A model generated the notes under the pieces. It ran no database searches. It was not told where the DNA came from and saw nothing but the letters and a program-made list of their open reading frames with translations. A DNA stretch of 64,000 nt, from contig NZ_JAHREN010000001.1 of the NCBI RefSeq assembly GCF_019084075.1, positions 1,089,501-1,153,500 of the forward strand, read 5' to 3'. Below, one piece after another: positions 37,028 to 45,566 of this stretch (position 1 is its first letter; each line of letters opens with the position of its first letter). Position numbers and translations under genes: made by a program. The DNA comes from Siccirubricoccus sp. G192 (GTDB taxonomy: Bacteria; Pseudomonadota; Alphaproteobacteria; Acetobacterales; Acetobacteraceae).

Positions 37028-37680
37028 TGGCCGGCATCACGCAATTGGCCAGCCCCGCCGATTTCGCCGGTGGCTGGTGGCTCGACTGGGCGGAGGACCC
37101 GGATGCCCTGCTCGGCACCGTGCTGGCCCGGCAGGGCGCCGTGACCGACATGCGCCCGCTGCGCCAGCATCCCCTAGCATCGGACCGAAGGGTGGACGGA
37201 GTCGCCTATGTCCTGCCGCAGACGACGGTAACGGTGAATCCGAACGGACCTTCCGCCAGGATCCGCCTCTGCTCGCAGGTTGATTTCGACTGCGACCTCT
37301 GCGAGGGCGACGGGCTCCTGGTCGCGGCGGTCGATTCCGAGGCGCAACCCTCGCCGAACACCGCGCCGATTCACTTGGTGTTCTCCACGCCGGTCAAGGC
37401 CGTCGGCACCCGCGTCGCGGGTGCCGGGCTGCGTGCGACTGGCGGGGATTTCGATGCCGTGCTCTGGGTGAAGTGCGATGGTGCCGCCGATTGGGAGCCG
37501 CCGCTCACCACCCACGGCCGGCTGGGGACCGTGGTCATCGGCGGGACGGCAACGGCGCCCTTCATCGGCGCCAAGGCGGAGGGGGGAGCCAGCATCCGGG
37601 AGGCGCGGCTCACCATTTCCACCGGGCGGGGCCGGCGCTTCGACAGCATCGCGGTCTGCCCGCTGCACGGCATAACCTGA
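37027..37680 (+). CDS. Hypothetical protein of the giant oxidase operon
   Basis: A 217-residue protein whose ATG overlaps the oxidase stop (TGATG). No signal peptide is evident. The sequence is beta-rich and has two Cys clusters (RLCSQVDFDCDLCEGDG; VKCDGAADW), which could hold a metal or a disulfide. The second half (IHLVFSTPVKAVGTRVAGAG...GDFDAVLWVKCDG) reads like a carbohydrate-binding or Ig-like beta-sandwich. I do not recognise the family. Position directly behind the oxidase suggests a structural or accessory partner. Confidence 0.75.
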   Translation: MAGITQLASPADFAGGWWLDWAEDPDALLGTVLARQGAVTDMRPLRQHPLASDRRVDGVAYVLPQTTVTVNPNGPSARIRLCSQVDFDCDLCEGDGLLVAAVDSEAQPSPNTAPIHLVFSTPVKAVGTRVAGAGLRATGGDFDAVLWVKCDGAADWEPPLTTHGRLGTVVIGGTATAPFIGAKAEGGASIREARLTISTGRGRRFDSIAVCPLHGIT

Positions 37681-37689
37681 GCGCACCGC

Positions 37690-39538
37690 ATGCACCGGCT
37701 GCTCCTCGCCCTTAGCTTGGCCATGGCCCTACCGGCGGCAGGCGAGGAGGCCGCGCAGGGCGGCATGGCAGAGCAAGGTGGCGTGCGCATTGCCTGGCGC
37801 TACCTTTCCGGCGAGGCCGCCGGCCTTGGCATGCTGGAGGTGGAGACAACGGATGCGGCAACCAGTGCGCCGCTGCGCTACGACCGCGGCCGCCTCGCCG
37901 CCTGGTTGCAGCGGCGCCGCGCCGCCCTGCCCGAGGCCGAGATCGCCTGCGGCGACAAGGTGAAGGCACTGGCTAGCCAAGGGATCGGCCGGCGCGCCGA
38001 TATAGACCTTAACGCTTACCGGTTGCTGACGCTGAACACGGATGGCACGCTGGCGGTCATCAACCCCTTTGTCGGGCTGAACAACGCCAAGCTCGAATCG
38101 ATTATTGAGCTTGGCGGCAGGCCCTCGGCCTGGCTGCCCCTGCCGGACCGGTTGGAAGCCTGGGTGGTGCTGACGGGGCCGGCGCGGCTGGTGGCGGTGG
38201 ACCTGCATGCCCGCCGCATCACCCGCGCCATCGAGTTGCCGGAGAGCGAGGGCACCCCAAGCCTTGCCTGGGATGTGGAAGAGCGGCTGCTGTGGCTCGG
38301 CCTACCAGGAGTGGCCGGCCTTGGCAGGCTGGACCCGGACCGACCGGAGGAGGGGCTGCGAGTCCTCCCTGGCGCGGCGCCGCTCGGCCTCTTCGCGGAT
38401 GCGGAGGACCGGTTGCGCGGCGTGGTCACGCTGGAGGCGGATGGCGGCGTAGCGCTGCGGGAGAGCGAGGGTGTGGCCCGGCGCTGGAAGGTCGCGGGGC
38501 GGCCGCACCTGGCCCGCTACAGCGCGCTGGCACGACGGCTGATCGTCGCGACGGAGGCGGGGGGGGATTGCCTGGATCGATCCTGAGGCAGAGCCCGGCA
38601 CGCCGCCAGAACGCCAGCGCGAACTCGGCCATGCCGTGCGGGCACTCGCTCTCTTTGACGGCGGCCGGCGAGCCCTCGCGCTCGGCGAGGGGCGAGCGAG
38701 CGTCCTCGATCTCGCTTCGGGCGAGATAGGACCACGGCTCGAAGCCGCCCCGGGGGCAGATGAGATCCTACTGACCGATCGCTTCGCCTATGCGGTCAGC
38801 GCGCGGGAGGGGCAGGCCAGCCTCTGGCTGCTGGAGGATCTGCGGCAGGGTCGGGTGCAGCCGGTGGAGGTAATGCTGGGCCGGCCCGATCCCGGCGCCG
38901 AACCCCGCTTCGCCGGCCCCGCCCGCACAGTTGCGACGCCAGCGGGCAATGGGCTGCTTGCGGCCAATGCGGTGGACGGCATGCTCTACCAGTATGGCGA
39001 GGGCATGATGGCGCCGATCGGCAGCTACTCGAACTACCGCCGCGCCGCACTCGGGCTTGCCCTGCTTGACCTCTCCCTGCGCGAGGTGGCGCCGGGCCGC
39101 TACCGCAGCCCGGTGCGCCACGCCCAGGGCGGCGCGCATGAACTGGTGCTCAGCGGCGCGGCGCCGCGCTTCGCCCTCTGTGCCACCCTGCGGCTGGCGC
39201 CGGTCCCGGGCGTGGCGCCGCCGGAGCCGCGACTGCGGCCGGAGCTGGTGACGGCGACATCGGAGGCGCCGCTGCAACGGCTCATCCGGGTGCGGCTGCA
39301 CCAGGCGGAAGGCGCCGCCGATCTGGCCGGCGTGCGAGACCTGGTGCTGCTGGCCTTCGACCGGCGTAGCGGCTGGCAGGCGCGGCTGCGGCTGGAGGAG
39401 GTGGCGCCAGGGGAATACGAGGCGCGGCTCCGACTGCCCGCGCCCGCGCAATACGAGCTGCTGGCCGCCAGCGCCTCCCGCAACCTCAGCTTCGCCGAAG
39501 GCAGGCTCGGGTCGCTCCGGCTGGAGGCGGCGCCATGA
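37690..39538 (+). CDS. Exported beta-propeller-like protein, frameshifted
   Basis: A signal peptide (MHRLLLALSLAMALPAAGEE) is followed by repeated strands of a YVTN/WD-like beta-propeller: AYRLLTLNTDGTLAVINPFV, LVAVDLHARRITRAIELPES, then LAWDVEERLLWLGLPG. After LIVATEAGG the frame shifts at a G8 run (about 38559-38566) and continues AWIDPEAEPGTPPERQRELG, RALALFDGGRRALALGEGRA, with an Ig-like C-terminal domain (LIRVRLHQAEGAADLAGVRD...YELLAASASRNLSFAEGRLG). Joined length is about 615 residues. One extra G explains the break. Propellers beside oxidases often bind metal-oxidising partners or substrates, but no function is proven. The SCO1 gene start overlaps its stop. Confidence 0.7.
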
Positions 39539-40110
39539 TTCCGCGCCGGCTCTGCCTGCTTGCCACCGCCGCCGGCCTGCTGCCTGGCGGACTACAGGCG
39601 CAGGAAAATGGGCCGCGCGGGATGCGGCTCCCGCCCGTGGCGCTGGTGGACCAGTCCGGCCGGCGCTGGCCGCTGGCTGAACTCGGCCGTCGCCGGACGG
39701 TGCTGGTGAGCTTCTTCTTTACCGGCTGTACCTCGATCTGCCCGCCGCAAACCGCGGCGCTGGATGAACTGCGGGGCGAACTTGCCCGGCGCTCCGCACT
39801 GGACACCGAGGCAGGGCCACTGCTGCTCTCCATCTCGCTCGATCCGACCGGCGACACGCCGGAAGCAATGCGGGGCTATGCCGAACGGTTCGGCATCGCG
39901 CTGGGACTGGAGCGGGGCTGGCTGATGCTGGGCGGCGAGCCAGCGGCGCTCGCCCGGGTCTGGTCCGCCTTTGAGGTGCCGGGCGGTGGCCCGGACAGCC
40001 ATCTCGCCTTCTTCTGGATCGGCCGGACCAGCAGCCGGGTGTGGCGCCGGGTTAGCGCCTTCGAGCCGCCGGAGAGGCTCGCCGCCCTGCTGCTGGAGCC
40101 CTCGCAGTGA
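39535..40110 (+). CDS. SCO1/SenC-family copper chaperone
   Basis: A 191-residue thioredoxin-fold protein with a signal peptide (IPRRLCLLATAAGLLPGGLQ). The copper-binding CxxxC is Cys65-Cys69 in FFTGCTSICPPQ, and the third ligand His156 is in GGGPDSHLAFFW. SLDPTGDTPEAMRGYAERFG is the conserved SCO region. ATGA overlaps couple it to genes on both sides. SCO proteins deliver copper to the CuA site of cytochrome oxidase or to other cuproenzymes; here the likely clients are the multicopper oxidases of the locus. The gene is intact. Confidence 0.9.
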   Translation: MIPRRLCLLATAAGLLPGGLQAQENGPRGMRLPPVALVDQSGRRWPLAELGRRRTVLVSFFFTGCTSICPPQTAALDELRGELARRSALDTEAGPLLLSISLDPTGDTPEAMRGYAERFGIALGLERGWLMLGGEPAALARVWSAFEVPGGGPDSHLAFFWIGRTSSRVWRRVSAFEPPERLAALLLEPSQ

Positions 40111-41424
40111 GGCGGGCGGCGGCACTCGCGGCGCTGTTGCTGCTGCCGCACGCCGCCGCTGCGGAGCCGCCGGATGGCAGGGCGCTCTATCACGGCTTCA
40201 CCCCCTTCGCCGCTGGACGGGAGGCCACCGCCCGCCGTCTGCCCCCAGAATACGCCGCCTGCGCCGGCTGCCATGGTCCGCTGGCGCAGGGACGGCGAGA
40301 GGGCGGGGTCGCAGCCCCGCCGATCACCTGGGCGAAGCTGATGCGCCCACAGGGGGGAGCAACCGCCCTATGCCTCGGCGGAAGCGGTGGACCAGGCGAT
40401 CCTTGCTGGCATCGGGCGCGGCGGCCGGCCGCTCGACCCCGTCATGCCGCATTATCGGCTGACCGGTGCGGAGCTGGAAGCGCTGATGGAGTATCTGCGC
40501 CGCGCCGGCACGGCAGCGGACCTGCCGTCGGGCGTCACCGCCGATACCGTTACCATGGGCACGGTCCTGCCCCTCTCCGGGCCGGCGACCGGCAGCGGCC
40601 GGGCCGTGCTGGCGGGGCTGCGCGAGGTGTTCGACGCGGTGTCAGCGGAGGGCGGCGTACATGGCAGGCGCATCCGGCTTGTCGAGGCGGATGGCGTCGC
40701 GCTCGGGGCCGAGGCGGCGGTGCGGCAACTCCTCGCACAGCCGGTGCACGCGGTGGTGGGCGGGCTCTGGCCAAAGGAGGGTGTGGCAGAGGTCATGCTC
40801 GCGGCCGCACGGGTCCCGCACATTGGCGGCCTTGCGGTGCGGGGGGAGGCACGGGAGGCCGGGCCCTGGACCGCCGACCTGCTGCCGCCGCTGGCCGAGC
40901 AGCAGGCCACCCTGGCCCAGGCAATGACGCGCTGCGGCCCACCCGGACGGCGGCTGGCGCTGCGCATCGCCGAAGCGCCACCGGGTGAGGATGCGGGGCT
41001 ACGCTGGTTCGCGGATGCGCCCTCGCTGGTGGCGGCGCTGCGCGAGGCCGGTGCCCCAGGCTGCCTCGGCCTCGGGCTCGCCGGCCTCGCTGCGCTTGGT
41101 GGTCGCCTGCCGGAAGGCTGGCAGGCACAGCTCGTGCTGCCCTTCCCGGCGGCGTTGCTGGAGCCGGGCGAGGGCGGGCAGCGCCCCGACCCCTGGCGGC
41201 AACTCGGCCGGGCGGCGGCACGACTGGCGACGGAGTGGCTGGCCCGCGCCGGCGCCGTGCTGCACGAGGGCTCCCTGCCGGAGCAGCGCGCATCCGCCTG
41301 GGGCTACGAGCCTCTGCCGGGCGCCCCCCTGCGATTCGGGCAGCACCGGCGGCATGGCTGGGATGCCGACGCCATCGAGATCACCGGCGCGCGCCGCGCC
41401 GCCAGCAGCGATCGGGGAGGCTGA
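40107..41424 (+). CDS. Cytochrome c fused to a periplasmic ligand-binding domain, frameshifted
   Basis: A GTG start overlapping the SCO stop gives a signal peptide (RRAAALAALLLLPHAAAAEP) and a class I cytochrome c domain with haem motif CAGCHG and a likely axial Met in DPVMPHYRLTGAELEALMEY. A LivJ-type ligand-binding domain follows: VTMGTVLPLSGPATGSGRAV, FDAVSAEGGVHGRRIRLVEA, VHAVVGGLWPKEGVAEVMLA. The frame shifts at six G residues (40353-40358); removing one G joins LMRPQG to EQPPYASAEAVDQAILAG. Joined length is about 438 residues. Such a fusion could couple electron acceptance to ligand sensing or metal binding. It is co-translated with the copper chaperone and probably takes electrons from the oxidase system. 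Confidence 0.75.
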
Positions 41425-41428
41425 CACC

Positions 41429-42920
41429 ATGCGCTTTGGGACTGGCATCGTGCCCTGGCAGGGCTTCGGCCTCGCCGCCCTATTTGCCCTCGGCGGTGCC
41501 GGGGCCGCAGGCGCGCAAACACCCTCCTTCGCCCTGACCGGCCATATCGAGGACTTCACCCTGGCATCGCCGGCCGATCCGGTCGGTGCCGCGACGCTGA
41601 CGCTGCGGGGCATCCCGGTGCTGCTGCCACGCAACCTCCTGGTGACCATGCCCGGCCGCTACATGACCCCCCCAGGACCTGTTCCGCGGGCCGCAAGGTG
41701 GCGTCGTGCAGCCAAGGAGCGGCCTGGCCCTGGCCGACCCGACGCCGCCGCGGGTGCCCTTCGAGGCCGAGGTGATCGGCAACATCGCGGGTGGGCAGTA
41801 CATCGCCGGGGTGGTGCGGATCAGCCAGGGGGCGCTGCATATCGGCGCCGGCTTCGTCCAGGCGATCGACCCGGCCACCGGCGAGCTGCGCATCGGCGCC
41901 AAAGGCGGCGCGACGGGCGCCCGCGTGCGGCTGAACGACCCGACGGGGATTTATGGCGTAGCGAATGGCGCGGGGGCTAAGGCCGGCATCCCGCTCGACG
42001 AGCGCTTCGCCCTGGACCCGGACAATTCGCCCGTGCATGCGCGCACCGGCTTCCCCGTCTGCATCCCGCGTCCCGGCGCCTCAGCGCAATGCCCGGCCGG
42101 CAATCGGCCGGCCGGGGTCCTGCGCTTCACCTGCAGCCGCGCCGCATCGGGGCAGCCGGGCGGGCTCGCCCCAGCCGCCTCGCCGGATGCGCCGGCACAT
42201 GCCTGCGACCCGGAACGCCCGGTGCCGCTCGCGATCGGCGACTACGTCACCTATGTCGGCATGCTGCAGGCCGATCCAGCAGGCGGCTTTCTCATTGCCG
42301 CACATGGGCTGGAGGCCGAGCTCGGCATTTACACCTCGCCCGGGACCGAGCCGGTCTATCTCTTCGTCGAGGAGGCGATCCAGGGCACCAAGGGCGAGTC
42401 ATTCTCCGGCATCCCGCAGGAGGAGACGACGCGGTTCCGCATCGTCGGCTTCACCACTGACCCGTCGCGCAATGTGGAGGTGCGGCTGGTGGACAGCGGG
42501 CGGAACGAGGTTGGGACCTCCTTCACCGGGCCGGCGGGGCTGCCGCCGTCGAACGGGCCGCAGCTCGGCCGCTTCCGCAACACTTGGCCGGCGAAGGACG
42601 ATGCGCGCGCGGTACGGCGCGATGTGCTGGTGCGCGTGGTCGGCAGCCCGAACGCCAAGCTGGCGACCGGGCTGACCTCTGGCCTCTACACCGCGCCGGT
42701 CAACGAATACATCTACCCGGAGCCGACGCGCTTCGGCGTGCGGGGATTCCCGGTATCGGTACCCTTCGAGAATTTCTGCTTCCTGGCGCAGGGCGGCGGC
42801 AACTTTGAGACCGCGTCCGGTCCGGTGGGCCTCGGCCGGCTAGATCCCTTCCCGGACTCCGGACATGCGCTGTCACAGCCAATCGGCAACGGCACGCAGC
42901 GGGCCTGTGACGGCCAGTAG
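41429..42920 (+). CDS. Secreted protein of unknown function, last gene of oxidase operon, frameshifted
   Basis: It starts MRFGTGIVPWQGFGLAALFA, a signal peptide ending AGAAGAQ. TPSFALTGHIEDFTLASPAD begins the mature part. The frame changes at seven C residues (41665-41671; one extra) and resumes QDLFRGPQGGVV...VPFEAEVIGNIAGGQYIAGV, then IGDYVTYVGMLQADPAGGFL, IYTSPGTEPVYLFVEEAIQG, and ends GTQRACDGQ. Joined length is about 497 residues. The sequence is beta-strand rich with several Cys pairs (CIPRPGASAQC; FTCSRAA), consistent with an extracytoplasmic protein. No known family comes to mind. The ATG is five bases after the cytochrome fusion gene. Confidence 0.7.
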
Positions 42921-43364
42921 TGGCGCACCAAAGCATTTCGCAGGCGCAAGCATGCCGGTACAGGTCGAAGGCCTGCTTCTTTCGCTTTGCCCTATCGGTA
43001 CCAACCCCTGAAGGTCCTTGGGTCGGGTGCTACCGGCGGTACCGTCTCAAGCCGTCAGATAGATGCGGTCACGCCGCATTGCCTTTGGTGCCCAGACTTC
43101 AATTGGGGGTCACGACATAGGGCGGAGGCTGGAATTACGCTTGGCAGGACGGAACAGGAACCCCCCCCGCGGACCGCGCTCAAGCACGGGCAGCTCGGCC
43201 TCTCAAGCGCCTGATTTCTCGTCCCTGGCGATGCACCCCACCGCCAGCTCACTGACGACGGGCCCCTCACGCCCCGGGGTGTGCGCTTCTATTTTCTCCA
43301 ACCATAGCGACTACTTGGCCGCTTATGGTGAATCCGGCCCCCGCCTTATGTCGTGACCCTGATC
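42921..43364 (+). other. Intergenic DNA behind the oxidase operon
   Basis: No supported gene on either strand. The composition drifts from the coding pattern, with many short frames. A terminator for the operon is expected near 42930-43060, but I could not identify a clean stem-loop with a T-run. Confidence 0.4.
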
Positions 43365-43572
43365 GGAGGTCAGGACACGAAAGTCGCGCCGGCGTCCGGT
43401 TCGAGCGAACAGATCGGGAAGAGCTGTCCGCTTTCTCGTCCGCCAATCAATCTGTCCGCCTTCGCGTTACGCTCCCGGGCTTGGCGGACATCCCCCCGCC
43501 GTCCGCAAGACCCTGGATTTCCGGACCTTTTCCGCTGCCGGACACTCAGAGCACTTTCGTGTCCTGACCTCC
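43365..43572. repeat. MITE-like element with perfect 20-bp terminal inverted repeats
   Basis: GGAGGTCAGGACACGAAAGT (43365-43384) recurs exactly inverted at 43553-43572, enclosing about 168 bases that code for nothing. The inner flanks keep weaker inverted similarity (GTCCGG blocks), so the whole could fold into a long hairpin. The size and structure fit a non-autonomous miniature transposable element. No parent element with these ends is in the window and no target duplication is obvious. Confidence 0.6.
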
Positions 43573-43601
43573 GTTGGGACGATTTCGTCCATGTGGCACC
43601 A

Positions 43602-43982
43602 TCATGCCCGACCAGCCGCCTGGTCATAGGACGAAGACAGGCGGGCGAGTTCAGCGTCGACCGCAGCGATGAGAGCGGGCAGTTCCTCGGTGACCGTCGG
43701 CCAGAGCCGCGGCAGCTCAAGGCTGAAGTACTGGTGCGCCACGATGTCGCGCAGCCCGGCGAAGCCCCGCCAGTCGATCTCGCGGTGCCCTGCCAGGATC
43801 TCCGGTGGCAGGCCTTTGATGGCCTCGCCGATCTCGCTGAGGCCGTTCTTGATGGCCCGGTAGGTGCGCCGGTCGGCTTGCGGCAGGGCGGCGAAGGCCG
43901 CCTCGTCGAGGCCCTCGACGAAGCTCAGGATGTCGGCCGCGGCGGCACGGATATCGGCGAGGCGCTCCGCCAAGTCGCGCAT
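43602..43982 (-). CDS. hepT: HepT-like toxin (DUF86 ribonuclease family)
   Basis: A 126-residue all-helical HEPN protein of the DUF86/HepT family. It begins RDLAERLADIRAAAADILSF and has the catalytic RX4HXY motif as R78-DIVA-H83-Q-Y85. IGEAIKGLPPEILAGHREID precedes it, as in the family. HEPN toxins are RNases or targets of AMP transfer by the MntA partner. The ATG overlaps the stop of the antitoxin gene (ATGA). The toxin reads intact even though the partner gene is frameshifted as sequenced. Confidence 0.88.
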   Translation of the reverse strand: MRDLAERLADIRAAAADILSFVEGLDEAAFAALPQADRRTYRAIKNGLSEIGEAIKGLPPEILAGHREIDWRGFAGLRDIVAHQYFSLELPRLWPTVTEELPALIAAVDAELARLSSSYDQAAGRA

Positions 43983-44424
43983 CAGAAGACCTGCACGGCG
44001 TCGCGCTCCGCCTGCTCGCGGACCGGCGGGCGCAGGATGTGCCATTCCGCCAGGTCGACCGGGGCGCCGAGCATCTCCGAGAGGTCAGCCCGCAGGCTGG
44101 CGAAGCCAGTCAAGGAGAGCCTGGCTTCGGGTGCGATTCCGCGACCAGGTCGATGTCGCTGTCCGGACGAGCCTCCCCGCGAGCGATGGAGCCGAAGACC
44201 CACAGCTTGGCAACACCCCGCTGCCGCAGTGCGGGGGCCTGGGCGCGCAGCCGGGCCAAGACGGCGGCGAGGACTGGGGGCTGGCGATCCTGCTCGGCCA
44301 GGAAGCGCTCGACCAGATCGCCAACCAGATCCTGTACAGTCAGGCCGCGGCTGGCGGCGAGTGCCTTGACCCGGTTGCGGACCTCCGGCGCGACGCGGAC
44401 GGAGAGGAAGGCGGGCCGGTCCAT
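43982..44424 (-). pseudogene. mntA: MntA-type nucleotidyltransferase antitoxin, frameshifted, with an N-terminal RHH-like region
   Basis: It starts MDRPAFLSVRVAPEVRNRVK, ALAASRGLTVQDLVGDLVER, which looks like a ribbon-helix-helix DNA-binding region. The nucleotidyltransferase motif follows: WVFGSIARGEARPDSDIDLV (GSxxxGxxxxxSDxDL). About base 44135 the frame breaks (one base missing), and the rest, EARLSLTGFASLRADLSEML...GAPVDLAEWHILRPPVREQA, lies in another frame. MNT antitoxins silence HepT by adenylylating its active-site Tyr. Loss of the C-terminal part would be dangerous beside an intact toxin, so an assembly error is plausible. Confidence 0.75.
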
Positions 44425-44563
44425 GCAGCGGAGACTATCAGCAACAGGGTTTGTGCACAAATGCACAGCAACAGGAAGAGCTATCCTACCAACCAGCGCG
44501 CCTGCTGCCGCACCTCCGCATTTTCCGCTTCCACGGCTTGTTCGTAGTTTGTTCTTGTGCGGC

Positions 44564-45557
44564 ATGCCCGATGCCCTCTCCCCGCCCCTCGCCGCCGCCG
44601 TTGTGCTCGCCGCCCGCAACGAGGAGGCGCTACGCCGTCTGGCCGAGGAGATCCGTGGACAGGGCGGCCGGGCTGCGTACCAGGTGGCCGATGTCGCCGA
44701 CCCGGCGCAGGTCGAAGCGATCGCGGCCAAGGCCATTGCGGAGTTCGGCGGCTTCGACTCCTGGATCAACGATGCCGGCGCCTTCATCTATGGCCGCACG
44801 GACCAGGTGTCGCTCGAAGACCAGCGGCGCCTGTTCGACGTGGTCTACTGGGGCGTGGTGCATGGCACCCTGGCCGCGGCGCGCCATCTCCGGGAGCGGG
44901 GTGGTGCCATCGTCAACCTCGGCAGCGTGCTGGGCGATCGGGCCATCGCGTTGCAGGGGCCCTACTGCGCGGCAAAGCACGCAGTGAAGGGCGCCACGGA
45001 TGCATTCCGCATGGAGTTTGAGGCGGCAGGCTTGCCGATCTCCGTCACGCTCATCAAGCCCGGGCCGATCGACACCCCGTTCATGGAGCATGCGCGGAAT
45101 GCCATGGGAACCCGGGGCACCCGGAACCCGCCGCCGTCCTACCACCCACGGGTCGCGGCGCGGGCCATCCTGCACGCCTGCGAGACGCTGGTGCGCGACC
45201 TTTATGTTGGCGCCGGCGGCTGGCTGACCACGGTGGCCGGCGCCCTGGCGCCGCGCCTGACCGACTACATCATGGAGGCGACGGCCAAGCCGTTGCAGTC
45301 GACCGACGACCCTGGACGGCCAGAACGACGGGACAACCTCTACGAACCGCGGGAGGACCTCTCAGAGCGCAGCAGCCTCAAGGGGTCTGCCACCCCGCCA
45401 GACCAGCCTGTTGCTCGAGGCACAGATGAGGCCGATCGCCAGCGCCACCGCCCTGGCGACCGGCCTTGCCGCGCTGGTCTGGGCCCTGGCGCCCCGTGCA
45501 CGGGCCGGCGGGCCGAGAGCGGCGCCCTGGTATGCCCGAGCGCGGCGCCTGTTCTGA
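44564..45557 (+). pseudogene. SDR-family oxidoreductase, N-terminally truncated and frameshifted
   Basis: From ATG 44564 the product reads MPDALSPPLAAAVVLAARNE EALRRLAEEI. The first strand and the TGxxxGIG cofactor loop that should precede VVLAARNEEAL are missing. The rest is normal: VADVADPAQVEAIAAKAIAE, INDAGAFIYGR, the active-site Ser and YCAAKHAV with Tyr and Lys, and IKPGPIDTPF. Near 45383 the frame shifts by one extra base; in the new frame it continues RQTSLLLEAQMRPIASATAL, followed by a hydrophobic helix, and ends RARRLF. Without the dinucleotide loop it should not bind NAD(P). Confidence 0.72.
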
Positions 45558-45566
45558 GCGGCCGCG

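Noticed and set aside
42921..43364. A rho-independent terminator after the oxidase operon
   Set aside because: GC-rich inverted segments exist but none is followed by a T-run, so I did not call one.
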